NCBI GenBank assembly: GCA_900466605.1
Contig: UBMU01000016.1
Span: 62,001-126,000 of the forward strand
Origin: Hyphomicrobiales bacterium
GTDB lineage: Bacteria > Pseudomonadota > Alphaproteobacteria > Rhizobiales > Rhizobiaceae
DNA: 64,000 nucleotides
Direction: 5' to 3'
Below the pieces are notes generated by a model. That model was given only the letters and a program-made list of their open reading frames with translations, was not told the DNA's origin and ran no database searches. A program made the translations under genes and the position numbers. Shown piece by piece: positions 8,747 to 16,016 of this stretch. Every line of letters starts with the position of its first letter. Position 1 is the first letter of the stretch.

Positions 8747-9958
8747 ATGAAGACTTTTGAAATAGCGGTGATTGGTGGCGGGCTTGCAGGCATGATCGCC
8801 GCCATCGCCTTGGCGCGCGGCGGACGCAACGTGGCTCTCGTTGCACCAGCATCGCCCAGCCCGGACCGGCGTACGACCGCGCTTATGGATCAGTCGATTC
8901 GTTTGCTCGACAGGTTGACCCTCTGGGAGAAGCTGCGCCCGGCTGCCGCTCCGCTTTCCACGATGCGGATCATCGATGGCACGAATCGCCTGCTGCGGGC
9001 GCCGATCACCACCTTCCGTTCTGTCGAACTCGATCTCGAGGCGTTCGGCTATAATTTCCCGAACAAGGCTCTGACAGAGGTGCTGGAGGCAGCAATTGCG
9101 GCTGAAGGTAACGTCACGCGGTTCGCCTCGTTTGCCGAGGTGATCGATATCGGCGCTGACTCGGTGACCGTTACGCTGGCTGACGGCGAAGTACTGTCGG
9201 CGGCGTTCGCGGTTGGCGCCGATGGTCGTAAGTCGAAGCTCCGCGAAACTGCCGGCATCGATGTAAAGACCTGGTCCTATCCGCAATCCGCCATGGTGTT
9301 GAACTTCCAACATTCGCTCCCGCACGAGAATATCTCGACGGAGTTTCATACGGAAAGTGGACCGTTCACCCAGGTGCCACTGCCGGGCAATCGCTCCAGC
9401 CTCGTATGGGTGCAGAACCCCTCGGATGCGGTGGCGCGCAACGAACTCTCGCTCTCTGAGCTAAGCAATGTCGTCGAGGAGCGAATGCAATCGCTGCTTG
9501 GCAAAGTCACGGTCGAAGAAGGCGTGCAGATCTGGCCGCTCTCCGGCATGATGGCGCATCGCTCCGGCAAGGGACGGATCGCTCTGATAGGCGAAGCCTC
9601 GCATGTCTTCCCGCCCATCGGCGCACAGGGGCTCAATCTCAGCTTGCGCGATGTCATGGCGCTTTCGGATATACTCAGCTCGCGGCCGGAACTGCCGATC
9701 GCTGCCGATGCCGGCGACCGCTTCGATCGCAAGCGCCGCGCCGATATCATGACCCGTACGGCAAGCGTGGATCTCCTAAATCGCTCGCTGCTGTCCGATT
9801 TCCTGCCGGTTCAGGTGATGCGCGCTGCTGGCCTGCATATCCTGTCAGCACTTCCGCCGCTGCGCAGCATCGTCATGCGCGAGGGGATCGAGCCTGGCCG
9901 CGGCTTTCGCGACATTCCGGGCGCGATCAGGGAAAGGCTAAGCCGGAAGAAAGCCTGA
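8747..9958 (+). CDS. UbiH/UbiF-family FAD-dependent hydroxylase
   Basis: This 403-residue flavoprotein monooxygenase has the Rossmann FAD motif near residue 10 (VIGGGLAGMIAAIALARGG), the GADGRKS motif near 160 and the second FAD motif LIGEASHVFPPIGAQGLN near 280. This set is typical of ubiquinone-ring hydroxylases (UbiH, UbiF, UbiL). Which ring carbon it hydroxylates cannot be read from the sequence. It follows DUF934 by 38 bases and could be transcribed with the sulfite operon. Its 3' end overlaps the convergent AEC transporter gene by 21 bases. Confidence 0.87.
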   Translation: MKTFEIAVIGGGLAGMIAAIALARGGRNVALVAPASPSPDRRTTALMDQSIRLLDRLTLWEKLRPAAAPLSTMRIIDGTNRLLRAPITTFRSVELDLEAFGYNFPNKALTEVLEAAIAAEGNVTRFASFAEVIDIGADSVTVTLADGEVLSAAFAVGADGRKSKLRETAGIDVKTWSYPQSAMVLNFQHSLPHENISTEFHTESGPFTQVPLPGNRSSLVWVQNPSDAVARNELSLSELSNVVEERMQSLLGKVTVEEGVQIWPLSGMMAHRSGKGRIALIGEASHVFPPIGAQGLNLSLRDVMALSDILSSRPELPIAADAGDRFDRKRRADIMTRTASVDLLNRSLLSDFLPVQVMRAAGLHILSALPPLRSIVMREGIEPGRGFRDIPGAIRERLSRKKA

Positions 9959-10888
9959 TTTGATTGCAATCAGGATCAGCGAGACGGTCACGACAGAAAG
10001 CGTCGTCGTGATCAGGATTGTTGCTGAGGCGCGCTCCTGCCAGACGCCATATTGCTGCCCGATAACGAAGACGTTGGTTGCCGTCGGTAACGCCGCAAGC
10101 AGCACCGCCGCGTGGATCCAGATCGGATCGAAGCCACCGACAGTAGTTAGCGCGAGGTAGACCACGATCGGGTGGACGATGAGCTTGGCCGGAACGATAT
10201 AGCCGATCTCGGCCGGTATGCGCTTCAGCGGCCGGAGGGCGAGAGTAACTCCCATGGCAAACAAGGCGCATGGTGCCGCAGCCTGTGCGAGGTAGTCGAT
10301 GAAACGCTGGAAGGCGAGGGGCTGATCGACGTGCGAGCCGGCGGCAACAAAGCCGAGGGCTGTCGACAGGATGAACGGGTGAAAGACCACTTTCCGAGCA
10401 ATATCGATCGCCAGCCGCCCGGGGGATCGCCGGTCGTCGCCAGCCGCCGCCATGAGCGCCGGTGCGACAATGAAATGTAGCGCGTTCTCGAGGCAGACGA
10501 TCAGCGCCACCGGCACGGCTGCACCTTCGCCCAGCGCCAGCAAGGCGAGACCCGGCCCCATGTAGCCGATATTGCCGTAGGCGCCGGCAAACGACTGGAT
10601 GGTGCAGTCAGCGAGCGAACTGCGCCTGATCCAGCGACCGATCACAAACAGCACAATGAAGATTGAATACGTCGCCGCGAGATCGGTGCCGATGAAATCG
10701 ATCCGTGTCAGGTCCTCGAAGGGGGTGCGTGAGACAAGCTTGAAGAAAAGCGCGGGCAGGGCAGCGTAGATGATGAAGGTGTTCATCCAACCCAGCGCGT
10801 CGGCTGGCTGCTTCGTCACCTTGCCTGCGATATAGCCAATGAGGATCAGGCCGAAGAACGGCAGAAGAAGGCTGACGATATCGGACAA
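9938..10888 (-). CDS. AEC-family auxin-efflux-like transporter
   Basis: This 316-residue integral membrane protein has about ten hydrophobic segments in the two-half arrangement of the AEC (auxin efflux carrier) family. The N-terminus is LLLPFFGLILIGYIAGKV and the first half includes GYMGPGLALLALGEGAAVP. Bacterial members export or import small organic acids such as malate or malonate; the substrate here is not known. The start appears to be TTG, with TGGAAT upstream. It is convergent with and overlaps the UbiH-family gene by 21 bases, and the ccdA gene lies 40 bases upstream in the same direction. Confidence 0.88.
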   Translation of the reverse strand: MSDIVSLLLPFFGLILIGYIAGKVTKQPADALGWMNTFIIYAALPALFFKLVSRTPFEDLTRIDFIGTDLAATYSIFIVLFVIGRWIRRSSLADCTIQSFAGAYGNIGYMGPGLALLALGEGAAVPVALIVCLENALHFIVAPALMAAAGDDRRSPGRLAIDIARKVVFHPFILSTALGFVAAGSHVDQPLAFQRFIDYLAQAAAPCALFAMGVTLALRPLKRIPAEIGYIVPAKLIVHPIVVYLALTTVGGFDPIWIHAAVLLAALPTATNVFVIGQQYGVWQERASATILITTTLSVVTVSLILIAIKSGFLPA

Positions 10889-10928
10889 CGGCTATTCCAA
10901 TGCAAATCTCTGCGGGCGCGATTTCGGC

Positions 10929-11678
10929 TTAGCCGATTTTCATCAGGATTGGAAAGGTCTGCTGGAACCAGATTGCGACGTCGCTGACAAACCCGAGCAT
11001 AAAGGCCAGACCGGTCAGAACGAGGAACACTCCCATGAGTTTCTCGACCGTACCGAGATGCCTGCGAAAACGCGTCAAGAACCTCATGAAAGCGCCGGAG
11101 AAGCCCGCCGCGATCCAGAACGGGATGGCAAGACCTAGGGAATAGACGGCGAGCAGTCCGGCACCTGAGCCGACTGTTTCCCGCGAGGCGGCGACACCGA
11201 GGATCGCTCCAAGTACAGGTCCGATACAAGGCGTCCAGCCAAACGCGAAGGCGAGTCCCATGATATAGGCACCCGTTAATGTCGCCGGCTTGCCGCTGCC
11301 TTGAAAGCGCGCCTCGCGGGCCAGAATCCCAATTTGGAAAACTCCGAGGAAATTCAAACCCATGACGATGATAATCAGGCCACCGATCTTTGACAGGAGA
11401 TCGAGATGCTGGCGAAGCGCCATGCCGATACTGGATGCACCAGCTCCAAGCGCGACGAAAACGGTGGCGAAGCCGAGTGTGAAGAAAAGTGCTGAAAACA
11501 GCACGCCGAGCCGGGCGTTGGGGGCGACGGCAACCGTGCTCCCGCCTCGGAACTGCTCAACGGAAATACCGGCCATATAGCAAAGATAGGGCGGAACGAG
11601 GGGAAGTACGCAAGGAGATAGGAACGACAGCGCGCCGGCTAGCAAAGCGCTGAACAGGGAAATATCGGCAATCGACAC
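10929..11678 (-). CDS. ccdA: Cytochrome c biogenesis protein CcdA
   Basis: This 249-residue membrane protein has six predicted transmembrane segments and transfers reducing electrons from cytoplasmic thioredoxin to the periplasm for cytochrome c maturation. The redox cysteines sit in the family motifs LSPCVLPLVPPYLCYMAG in helix 1 and FGWTPCIGPVLGAILGV in helix 4. It uses a GTG start with CGGAG seven bases upstream. No periplasmic partner such as CcmG/ResA lies next to it; the AEC gene follows in the same direction and the pairing is probably incidental. Confidence 0.93.
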   Translation of the reverse strand: MSIADISLFSALLAGALSFLSPCVLPLVPPYLCYMAGISVEQFRGGSTVAVAPNARLGVLFSALFFTLGFATVFVALGAGASSIGMALRQHLDLLSKIGGLIIIVMGLNFLGVFQIGILAREARFQGSGKPATLTGAYIMGLAFAFGWTPCIGPVLGAILGVAASRETVGSGAGLLAVYSLGLAIPFWIAAGFSGAFMRFLTRFRRHLGTVEKLMGVFLVLTGLAFMLGFVSDVAIWFQQTFPILMKIG

Positions 11679-11793
11679 TCAGACACTCCGGCGCCACGCA
11701 ATCATGCGGAACTCCTACCGCAGCCGGTCGGCCGCGGCCAGTCACCTTTTCGCGCTTTGGAGGGAATATATCAGTGGTGCGTAAAAATGATGA

Positions 11794-11816
11794 TGGCGCG
11801 CCGTTGTCGCGCGCCA
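11794..11816 (-). terminator. Probable terminator after the 11835-12116 gene
   Basis: A perfect 8-base stem (TGGCGCGC/GCGCGCCA) with a 7-base loop lies 19 bases past the stop of the small secreted protein gene. On the minus strand the stem is followed by TCATCATTTTTAC, a loose T-rich tail. It fits an intrinsic terminator for that gene. Confidence 0.6.
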
Positions 11817-11834
11817 CCTTTAACTGTGAGTGTG

Positions 11835-12116
11835 TCAGCGGTCCCGGCAAACGGTTCGGTATTTGGTAATGTAGTGGTGATGGCTCTTTTTCTGGTACGG
11901 TTCCTGCCAGCAAGCCTGTTGCGCATAACGCGGACGATAATAATTGTCATCATCGTCGTCATAGACATAGCGTGGCTCATGTCTGTAGTAGCGTGGTGGC
12001 GCGTCATCGTAATACCGCGGACCGGAACCGAATTCGAAGTACACGCCATCCGCGAAAGCCGGTGCGCTCACGAGCAGCGTCGCCAATCCGGCGGCTGCAA
12101 CAAGAACCTTTCTCAT
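11835..12116 (-). CDS. Small secreted Tyr/Asp/His-rich protein
   Basis: This is a 93-residue secreted protein. MRKVLVAAAGLATLLVSAPAFA is a clean signal peptide with an AFA cleavage motif. The mature part is rich in tyrosine, aspartate, histidine and proline, with a run of five aspartates (YDDDDDNYY) and two late cysteines. I chose the ATG at 12116 because GGAG lies 8 bases upstream and the signal peptide starts there; longer in-frame starts add an unlike N-terminus. No enzymatic motif is visible; the acidic and His-rich composition could bind cations, which is only a guess. A 37-bp palindromic motif lies 78 bases upstream (12194-12230) and may control it. Confidence 0.8.
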   Translation of the reverse strand: MRKVLVAAAGLATLLVSAPAFADGVYFEFGSGPRYYDDAPPRYYRHEPRYVYDDDDDNYYRPRYAQQACWQEPYQKKSHHHYITKYRTVCRDR

Positions 12117-12193
12117 CGTCGGTCTCCATCTGTCTCTGTATGCTTGGCTAACGCTCAAGGGCGTTGTTGGTTCGACAGATTAGAGTTGGCGAA

Positions 12194-12230
12194 TGAATAT
12201 GCACTGAAACTGGTGTTCATGTTCCAGTCA
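12194..12230. promoter_or_regulatory. 37-bp palindromic motif, third copy (one mismatch)
   Basis: The half-sites are TGAA (12194), TGAA (12205), TTCA (12216) and GTCA (12227), each separated by 7 bases, so the fourth differs by one base from TTCA. The spacing is identical to the two exact copies at 31752 and 32032. The first base of the motif lies 78 bases upstream of the start of the small secreted protein on the minus strand. The factor that binds it is not known to me. Confidence 0.6.
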
Positions 12231-12307
12231 TTCTTTGCACCGACTGAGCTACCGCGATTCTCTAGGTATACGCCGCTACTTGTGTCAGACGGGTAAGACC
12301 GCGTTGC

Positions 12308-12535
12308 TCAGTGATCCGCGTCCGACACATGGGGTACGTGTAGGACCTGTCCATCGATCAGCAGCAGGAAGTGATCTTCGTCGAGCCTGTTTAGGATTTC
12401 TCCGTCCTCGGTCATGTAATCGGTTTTGGGGGCCGACGTGTTCTGGCCAGAAATCCTGATCTGCTGAATGACGACGTAAGTTCGGCCTCCGTCGTCCTGA
12501 CAGTGAAACCGCCTTTCCTCTTTGTAATTCGACAT
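12308..12535 (-). CDS. Conserved-looking hypothetical protein, 75 residues
   Basis: This is a 75-residue soluble protein starting MSNYKEERRFHCQDD. I chose the ATG at 12535 because ATGGAGGC (GGAGG) lies about 7 bases upstream; the longer open frame adds an implausible N-terminus. The sequence has alternating beta-like stretches (TYVVIQQIRISG, HFLLLIDGQVLHV) and an acidic end. I do not recognise the family. It stands alone, with the palindromic motif downstream of its stop and a 200-base gap upstream. Confidence 0.7.
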   Translation of the reverse strand: MSNYKEERRFHCQDDGGRTYVVIQQIRISGQNTSAPKTDYMTEDGEILNRLDEDHFLLLIDGQVLHVPHVSDADH

Positions 12536-12665
12536 GGCAAGCCTCCATCGCATCAGGATAATCTTTGCCGTCATCAAAGGGATTTCAAGGCCCGCCGAAT
12601 ATTTCGTTGATTGTGATGAGAAGACTGCGGCGCGCAAGCGCTAGGTACAGTTTTGTATCCCGACT

Positions 12666-12692
12666 GGGGCTAGCCTCGGGAAGGCTAGCCCA
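12666..12692. other. Perfect inverted repeat downstream of the entericidin-like gene
   Basis: GGGCTAGCCT and AGGCTAGCCC form a 10-base perfect stem around a 5-base loop. It lies 40 bases past the stop of the entericidin-like gene. Neither strand has a T run after the stem, so it is a structured 3' end or a protein site rather than a textbook terminator. Confidence 0.45.
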
Positions 12693-12731
12693 ACGTATAA
12701 GTCCGGAAAATAACGCCGGGCCCCGGAGAAG

Positions 12732-12884
12732 CTAGTTGGCAGCATTTGCGACGCGATTGCCCGCGTTCTGGGTGGCGTTGACAGTATTTGCCGCATCGCG
12801 CCCGACGCCCTTGATCGTGTTTGCGCAGGAGCTCAGTGCAACAAGCAGGCATAAAGCAGTGGCAGCTTTGGCGGTGATCGTCAT
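12732..12884 (-). CDS. Entericidin EcnA/B-like small lipoprotein
   Basis: This is a 50-residue lipoprotein. The signal peptide MTITAKAATALCLLVALSSC ends in a lipobox (ALSSC with Cys20). The mature part CANTIKGVGRDAANTVNAT resembles the entericidin family, whose members have the pattern C-N-T-hydrophobic-G-x-G-x-D. AGGAAA precedes the ATG by 7 bases. In enterobacteria entericidins act as a toxin/antidote pair of outer-membrane lipoproteins; here there is only one gene, as is usual in rhizobia, where its role is unclear. Confidence 0.82.
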   Translation of the reverse strand: MTITAKAATALCLLVALSSCANTIKGVGRDAANTVNATQNAGNRVANAAN

Positions 12885-13207
12885 TGGTCGTTTCCTAGTT
12901 GAAGACGATAGGTAATGCGCCAGACCGCAAGTTGTTCAAAAAGAACCACAATTGCGTTCAACCATCGCAAAGCGGGACGGCGAGAAGGGAATGTCGAAAA
13001 GAAAAGCCCGGCGGGACATAGTCCACCGGGCCTTTTTTCGGACCTACATGGGCGATGCTGGTCCGGCAGCGCGGATTTCAATCGCTGCACTAACAAAACG
13101 AACAACGTGACCAAAGGTTCCCGGGAATATTGGGTTTGTCCCTGCGATTGGGCCAGCACCCTCGACGTCTGGTGATTGCCAACGATTGCGCCGATGTAGT
13201 CGGACGA
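12885..13207. other. Gene-poor interval
   Basis: This 323-base interval contains the bidirectional terminator at 13006-13038. Open frames cross that hairpin on both strands and are not convincing. The part 13041-13207 shows no good ribosome binding site or coding frame and could hold a small RNA ending at the hairpin, for which I have no positive evidence. Confidence 0.5.
13006..13038. terminator. Strong bidirectional terminator
   Basis: GCCCGG and CCGGGC form the core stem, with extra partial pairing inside. Six Ts follow on the plus strand and TTTTCTTTTC follows on the minus strand. It separates the minus-strand small genes from the sulfur-related cluster and could terminate transcripts from either side. 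Confidence 0.75.
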
Positions 13208-13315
13208 TCATTTCACGACTTCGCAGAATTCACGCTTGACGCGCTTGCAGACCACAGAATCCGAGCAGCAGCGCTTGGCGCCTGAAGGGCATCGAATTTT
13301 ACGCTCCTCGCGCAC
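13208..13315 (-). CDS. Possible cysteine-rich peptide, 35 residues
   Basis: A 35-codon frame from a GTG encodes a basic peptide with five cysteines; the C-terminal part is CCSDSVVCKRVKREFCEVVK. The even spacing of cysteines and charged residues looks like real coding sequence. There is no good Shine-Dalgarno site, no signal peptide and the frame closes just upstream, so it may be a remnant of a longer gene. The minus-strand terminator at 13006-13038 could serve it. No known family is recognised. Confidence 0.3.
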   Translation of the reverse strand: MREERKIRCPSGAKRCCSDSVVCKRVKREFCEVVK

Positions 13316-13385
13316 AACGGAACTTCATTTCTTTTGTTCATTAATTTTATAGACAATATTCGGTGTAACAACGAAGGAGAGATAT

Positions 13386-13949
13386 ATGTCGCTGCGATTG
13401 GTGGGTATCGCCGGTAGCTTTAACCGTCCGTCCAAGACCTATGCCCTGGTAGAGCACATTGCGGGGCTGGCGGCCGAGAGCTACGGCTTTTCTACAAAAG
13501 TCTACGATTTGAAGGATGTCGGTCCGTCACTGGGCACTGCCCTCTGGCGCAGTGAGTTGGATGAACAGGCGGGCCAGGTTGTTGACGATATCGTCAATGC
13601 GGATGTGCTGGTCATCGGCTCGCCGACCTACAAGGGATCGTATCCCGGCCTGTTTAAGCATTTGATCGATCTCATTGAACCGAGCGAGCTCCGCTCCAAG
13701 CCGATCATCATCTCTGCGACTGGAGGTGGGGACCGCCATGCTCTCATCGTCGAGCATCAGTTGCGGCCGCTGTTTGGATTCTTCATGGCGCATACGCTGC
13801 CGACGGCTGTCTATGCCTCCGATCGTGACTTCGTCGATTACAAGGTCGCCTCGGAGGCACTGTCCGGCCGCATTGGATCAGTCGTCGATGAGTTGGCCGC
13901 GTTTTCGTTCCTACCGTCGGCAAAGGCAACGCTTCAGGCGGCTGAATAA
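13386..13949 (+). CDS. NADPH-dependent FMN reductase, MsuE-like
   Basis: This 187-residue flavodoxin-fold reductase supplies reduced FMN to a partner monooxygenase. The N-terminal phosphate loop is GIAGSFNRPSKTYALV, and the flavin-binding SPTYKGSYPGLFKHLIDL lies near residues 80-97. It resembles MsuE, the FMN reductase of alkanesulfonate use. AAGGAGAG precedes the ATG. It leads a compact run of small genes and a hydrolase, and about 2 kb downstream lies an LLM-class flavin monooxygenase that could use its FMNH2. The pairing is inference from position and family. Confidence 0.87.
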   Translation: MSLRLVGIAGSFNRPSKTYALVEHIAGLAAESYGFSTKVYDLKDVGPSLGTALWRSELDEQAGQVVDDIVNADVLVIGSPTYKGSYPGLFKHLIDLIEPSELRSKPIIISATGGGDRHALIVEHQLRPLFGFFMAHTLPTAVYASDRDFVDYKVASEALSGRIGSVVDELAAFSFLPSAKATLQAAE

Positions 13950-13968
13950 GAGACGGAGGGATGGCGGC

Positions 13969-14139
13969 ATGGACAGTGCGGAGAAGACATCGATGGGAAG
14001 TGAGCTGTGGAGCGTCTTCGACTTTGCTCGCCGTTACCGGCTGACGGTACGTGAACAGAACCGTCTGTTGATGCTGTTCGGCCCGGTCGCCAGTGCCGCG
14101 GAGTTGCTTTCGAATGCAAGGCGTAACCAGCTGATCTGA
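13969..14139 (+). CDS. Small hypothetical protein, 56 residues
   Basis: This is a soluble, helical-looking 56-residue protein (MDSAEKTSMGSELWSVFDF at its start, then basic and leucine-rich). GGAGGG lies 8 bases before the ATG and it begins 19 bases after the FMN reductase stop, so it is probably the second gene of that operon. The middle, RRYRLTVREQNRLLMLFG, could form a basic amphipathic helix. No family is recognised and no function can be given. Confidence 0.72.
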   Translation: MDSAEKTSMGSELWSVFDFARRYRLTVREQNRLLMLFGPVASAAELLSNARRNQLI

Positions 14140-14163
14140 AACCGGGCGAACAAGGAGAACACG

Positions 14164-14331
14164 ATGGTTCAGTCTCTTCTTAGGTGGCTTAGCAGTCCAG
14201 TTCGAAACTTCTGCGCGGTCGTCCCAATCGTCGTCGGTGGACGCCGGGTTGAGCCGGTGCAGGACGGCGAACTGACGGCGCGCGACTATGAGATCTATTA
14301 TTGGAACCCGTCTCCGGGGCCTTGGTACTGA
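14164..14331 (+). CDS. Small hypothetical protein, 55 residues
   Basis: This 55-residue frame has AAGGAG 7 bases before its ATG and starts 24 bases after the previous gene. The N-terminal half is moderately hydrophobic (FCAVVPIVVGG). The C-terminus is aromatic and proline-rich, ending YYWNPSPGPWY. No signal peptide or known motif is visible. The tight spacing and good ribosome binding site support expression with its neighbours. Confidence 0.68.
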   Translation: MVQSLLRWLSSPVRNFCAVVPIVVGGRRVEPVQDGELTARDYEIYYWNPSPGPWY

Positions 14332-14340
14332 GGGATCGAT

Positions 14341-14472
14341 ATGGCCGTTTTCGAAGATCGTCGGTTCGTTCCGAAGAACAGGTTTGCAACCATGGTCGCA
14401 GACGTGACGGCTTCGGCTGCTGCAGTCCTTGCTTTTGGGTTCCTCTTCGCGATCACCTTTGGTGTTCTGTAG
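14341..14472 (+). CDS. Tiny single-pass membrane protein, 43 residues
   Basis: This 43-residue frame begins 9 bases after the previous stop with GAGGGA upstream. The first 20 residues are charged (MAVFEDRRFVPKNRF) and the last 20 form one transmembrane helix (ASAAAVLAFGFLFAITFGVL). It therefore looks like a small inner-membrane protein with the N-terminus in the cytoplasm. No family is recognised. It is the fourth gene in the FMN reductase operon. Confidence 0.68.
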   Translation: MAVFEDRRFVPKNRFATMVADVTASAAAVLAFGFLFAITFGVL

Positions 14473-14509
14473 ATAGACGTAGCTCGTCCACACGATGCAA
14501 TAGGGATTA

Positions 14510-15112
14510 GTGATGACGCCCGTATTGGTTCTTCCCGGACTCTTTGGGTCAGAAGATGCGCACTGGCAGAGCGCTTGGCTACGGGACCATCCTGAGAGTC
14601 GTCTGGTTCATCAGGATAATTGGGATCATCCGCAGATCGGTGCCTGGCGGGCTCTGCTGGAGGCTGCCCTCGAAGATGTCGGTGAGGCCTATATCGTTGC
14701 TCACAGTCTGGGGTGTCTGCTGGCGGCAAGTCTCGCCGGCCGACCCGCTTCAGCACGGGTGAAGGGTGCTTTGCTCGTGGCTCCATGCGATCTGCCGGTG
14801 ACGGAGAAGTTGCATCCCGGACAGATCGCCTTCGGCACGATGCCAACGGCCGAACTGACGTTTCCCAGCATGATCGTCGGTAGCCTGAACGATCACTATA
14901 TGTCGCTCGATCGCCTGACGCTCTTTGCCCGACTATGGGGCAGCGAGCTGCGCAATGCCGGCTTGGCCGGACACATCAACGTCGCCAGCGGCTATGGCCG
15001 TTGGCCGGGTGGCTATCGTGCCTTCGAAGCGTTGAAAGCCAGAACGCGCCATCTCGACAAGATTCCGCAGAAAAAGCCGTCTCTTGGTAGAGAGGGCTCT
15101 TCCGCGTGGTAG
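14510..15112 (+). CDS. RBBP9/YdeN-family alpha/beta hydrolase
   Basis: This 200-residue serine hydrolase of the RBBP9/YdeN type has the nucleophile elbow AHSLGC near residue 67, an oxyanion strand PVLVLPGLFGSEDAHWQ at the N-terminus, an aspartate candidate in VGSLNDHYMS and the catalytic histidine in LAGHINVASGYGRWP. Its substrate is not known. Start choice is between GTG 14510 and ATG 14513, with TAGGGA upstream. It lies 37 bases after the tiny membrane protein gene and is probably the last gene of the FMN reductase operon. Confidence 0.83.
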   Translation: MMTPVLVLPGLFGSEDAHWQSAWLRDHPESRLVHQDNWDHPQIGAWRALLEAALEDVGEAYIVAHSLGCLLAASLAGRPASARVKGALLVAPCDLPVTEKLHPGQIAFGTMPTAELTFPSMIVGSLNDHYMSLDRLTLFARLWGSELRNAGLAGHINVASGYGRWPGGYRAFEALKARTRHLDKIPQKKPSLGREGSSAW

Positions 15113-15328
15113 GCGACGCTGTGGTGTGACCGGGACGATTGCTCGCGACGCAGGGGTGAAGGTCGGAGGCAGGTGTCGAAGCTGTGCGGTTCGATGCGGA
15201 AGCGAAAATCACCGCCATTCGCCAGCGGCCATTTTCGGGATAGTTGCTTGAACAACGGCCTAAAAGGACTAAACAGTTCATCCGTCATTGAAATAACCAA
15301 CGCCATTTATCAACAAAGGTCACCGCTC

Positions 15329-15988
15329 ATGAGCCTCCGTATCAACGATATTGCACCTGACTTTACAGCTGACACAACGCAAGGTTCCATTCAGTTTCAC
15401 AACTGGATCGGCGATGGTTGGGCCGTTCTTTTTTCCCATCCGAAAAACTTCACGCCGGTTTGCACGACCGAGCTTGGTGCAATGGCAGGGCTGGAGCCCG
15501 AATTCCGCAAGCGCGGCGCCAAGATCATCGGCATCTCCGTCGATCCAGTGGAAAGCCACAGCAAGTGGAAAAGCGACATCAAGACGGCAACAGGATTCGA
15601 CGTCGACTATCCGTTGATCGGGGACAAGGACCTGAAGGTCGCCAAGCTTTACGACATGCTGCCGGCTGGCGCTGGAGAAACGTCGGAGGGGCGCACGCCG
15701 GCGGACAATGCGACCGTCCGTTCCGTCTTCATCATCGGTCCTGACAAGAAGATCAAGCTGGTTCTCACATACCCGATGACAACGGGGAGAAACTTCAACG
15801 AGATTCTCCGCGCAATCGATTCGATCCAGCTGACGGCAAAGCACCAGGTTGCAACGCCAGCGAACTGGCAGCAGGGCGACGACGTCATCATCACGGCTGC
15901 CGTGTCGAACGAGGATGCGGTAACCCGCTTCGGCTCCTTCGATACAGTACTGCCCTATCTGCGCAAGACCAAGCAGCCGCAGGCCTGA
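15329..15988 (+). CDS. 1-Cys peroxiredoxin (Prx6/LsfA type)
   Basis: This 219-residue thiol peroxidase reduces hydrogen peroxide and organic peroxides. The peroxidatic cysteine lies in SHPKNFTPVCTTELGA near residue 46. The C-terminal extension with TPANWQQGDDVII is typical of the Prx6 class. There is no second resolving cysteine in the usual place, so it should be a 1-Cys enzyme. I chose the ATG at 15329 because AAAGG precedes it and homology begins there. The neighbouring LLM monooxygenase begins 28 bases after its stop. In Pseudomonas the homologue LsfA is induced by sulfate starvation, which fits this neighbourhood. Confidence 0.92.
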   Translation: MSLRINDIAPDFTADTTQGSIQFHNWIGDGWAVLFSHPKNFTPVCTTELGAMAGLEPEFRKRGAKIIGISVDPVESHSKWKSDIKTATGFDVDYPLIGDKDLKVAKLYDMLPAGAGETSEGRTPADNATVRSVFIIGPDKKIKLVLTYPMTTGRNFNEILRAIDSIQLTAKHQVATPANWQQGDDVIITAAVSNEDAVTRFGSFDTVLPYLRKTKQPQA

Positions 15989-16016
15989 TTGTTAGCGATA
16001 AGACGGGGACGACCTG

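Noticed and set aside
12881..13175. Overlapping frames on both strands between the entericidin-like gene and the FMN reductase
   Set aside because: Both run through the strong terminator at 13006-13038 and lack start signals.
13041..13207. Possible small RNA ending at the terminator hairpin
   Set aside because: I found no promoter-like element or recognisable conserved RNA structure; only the terminator supports it.
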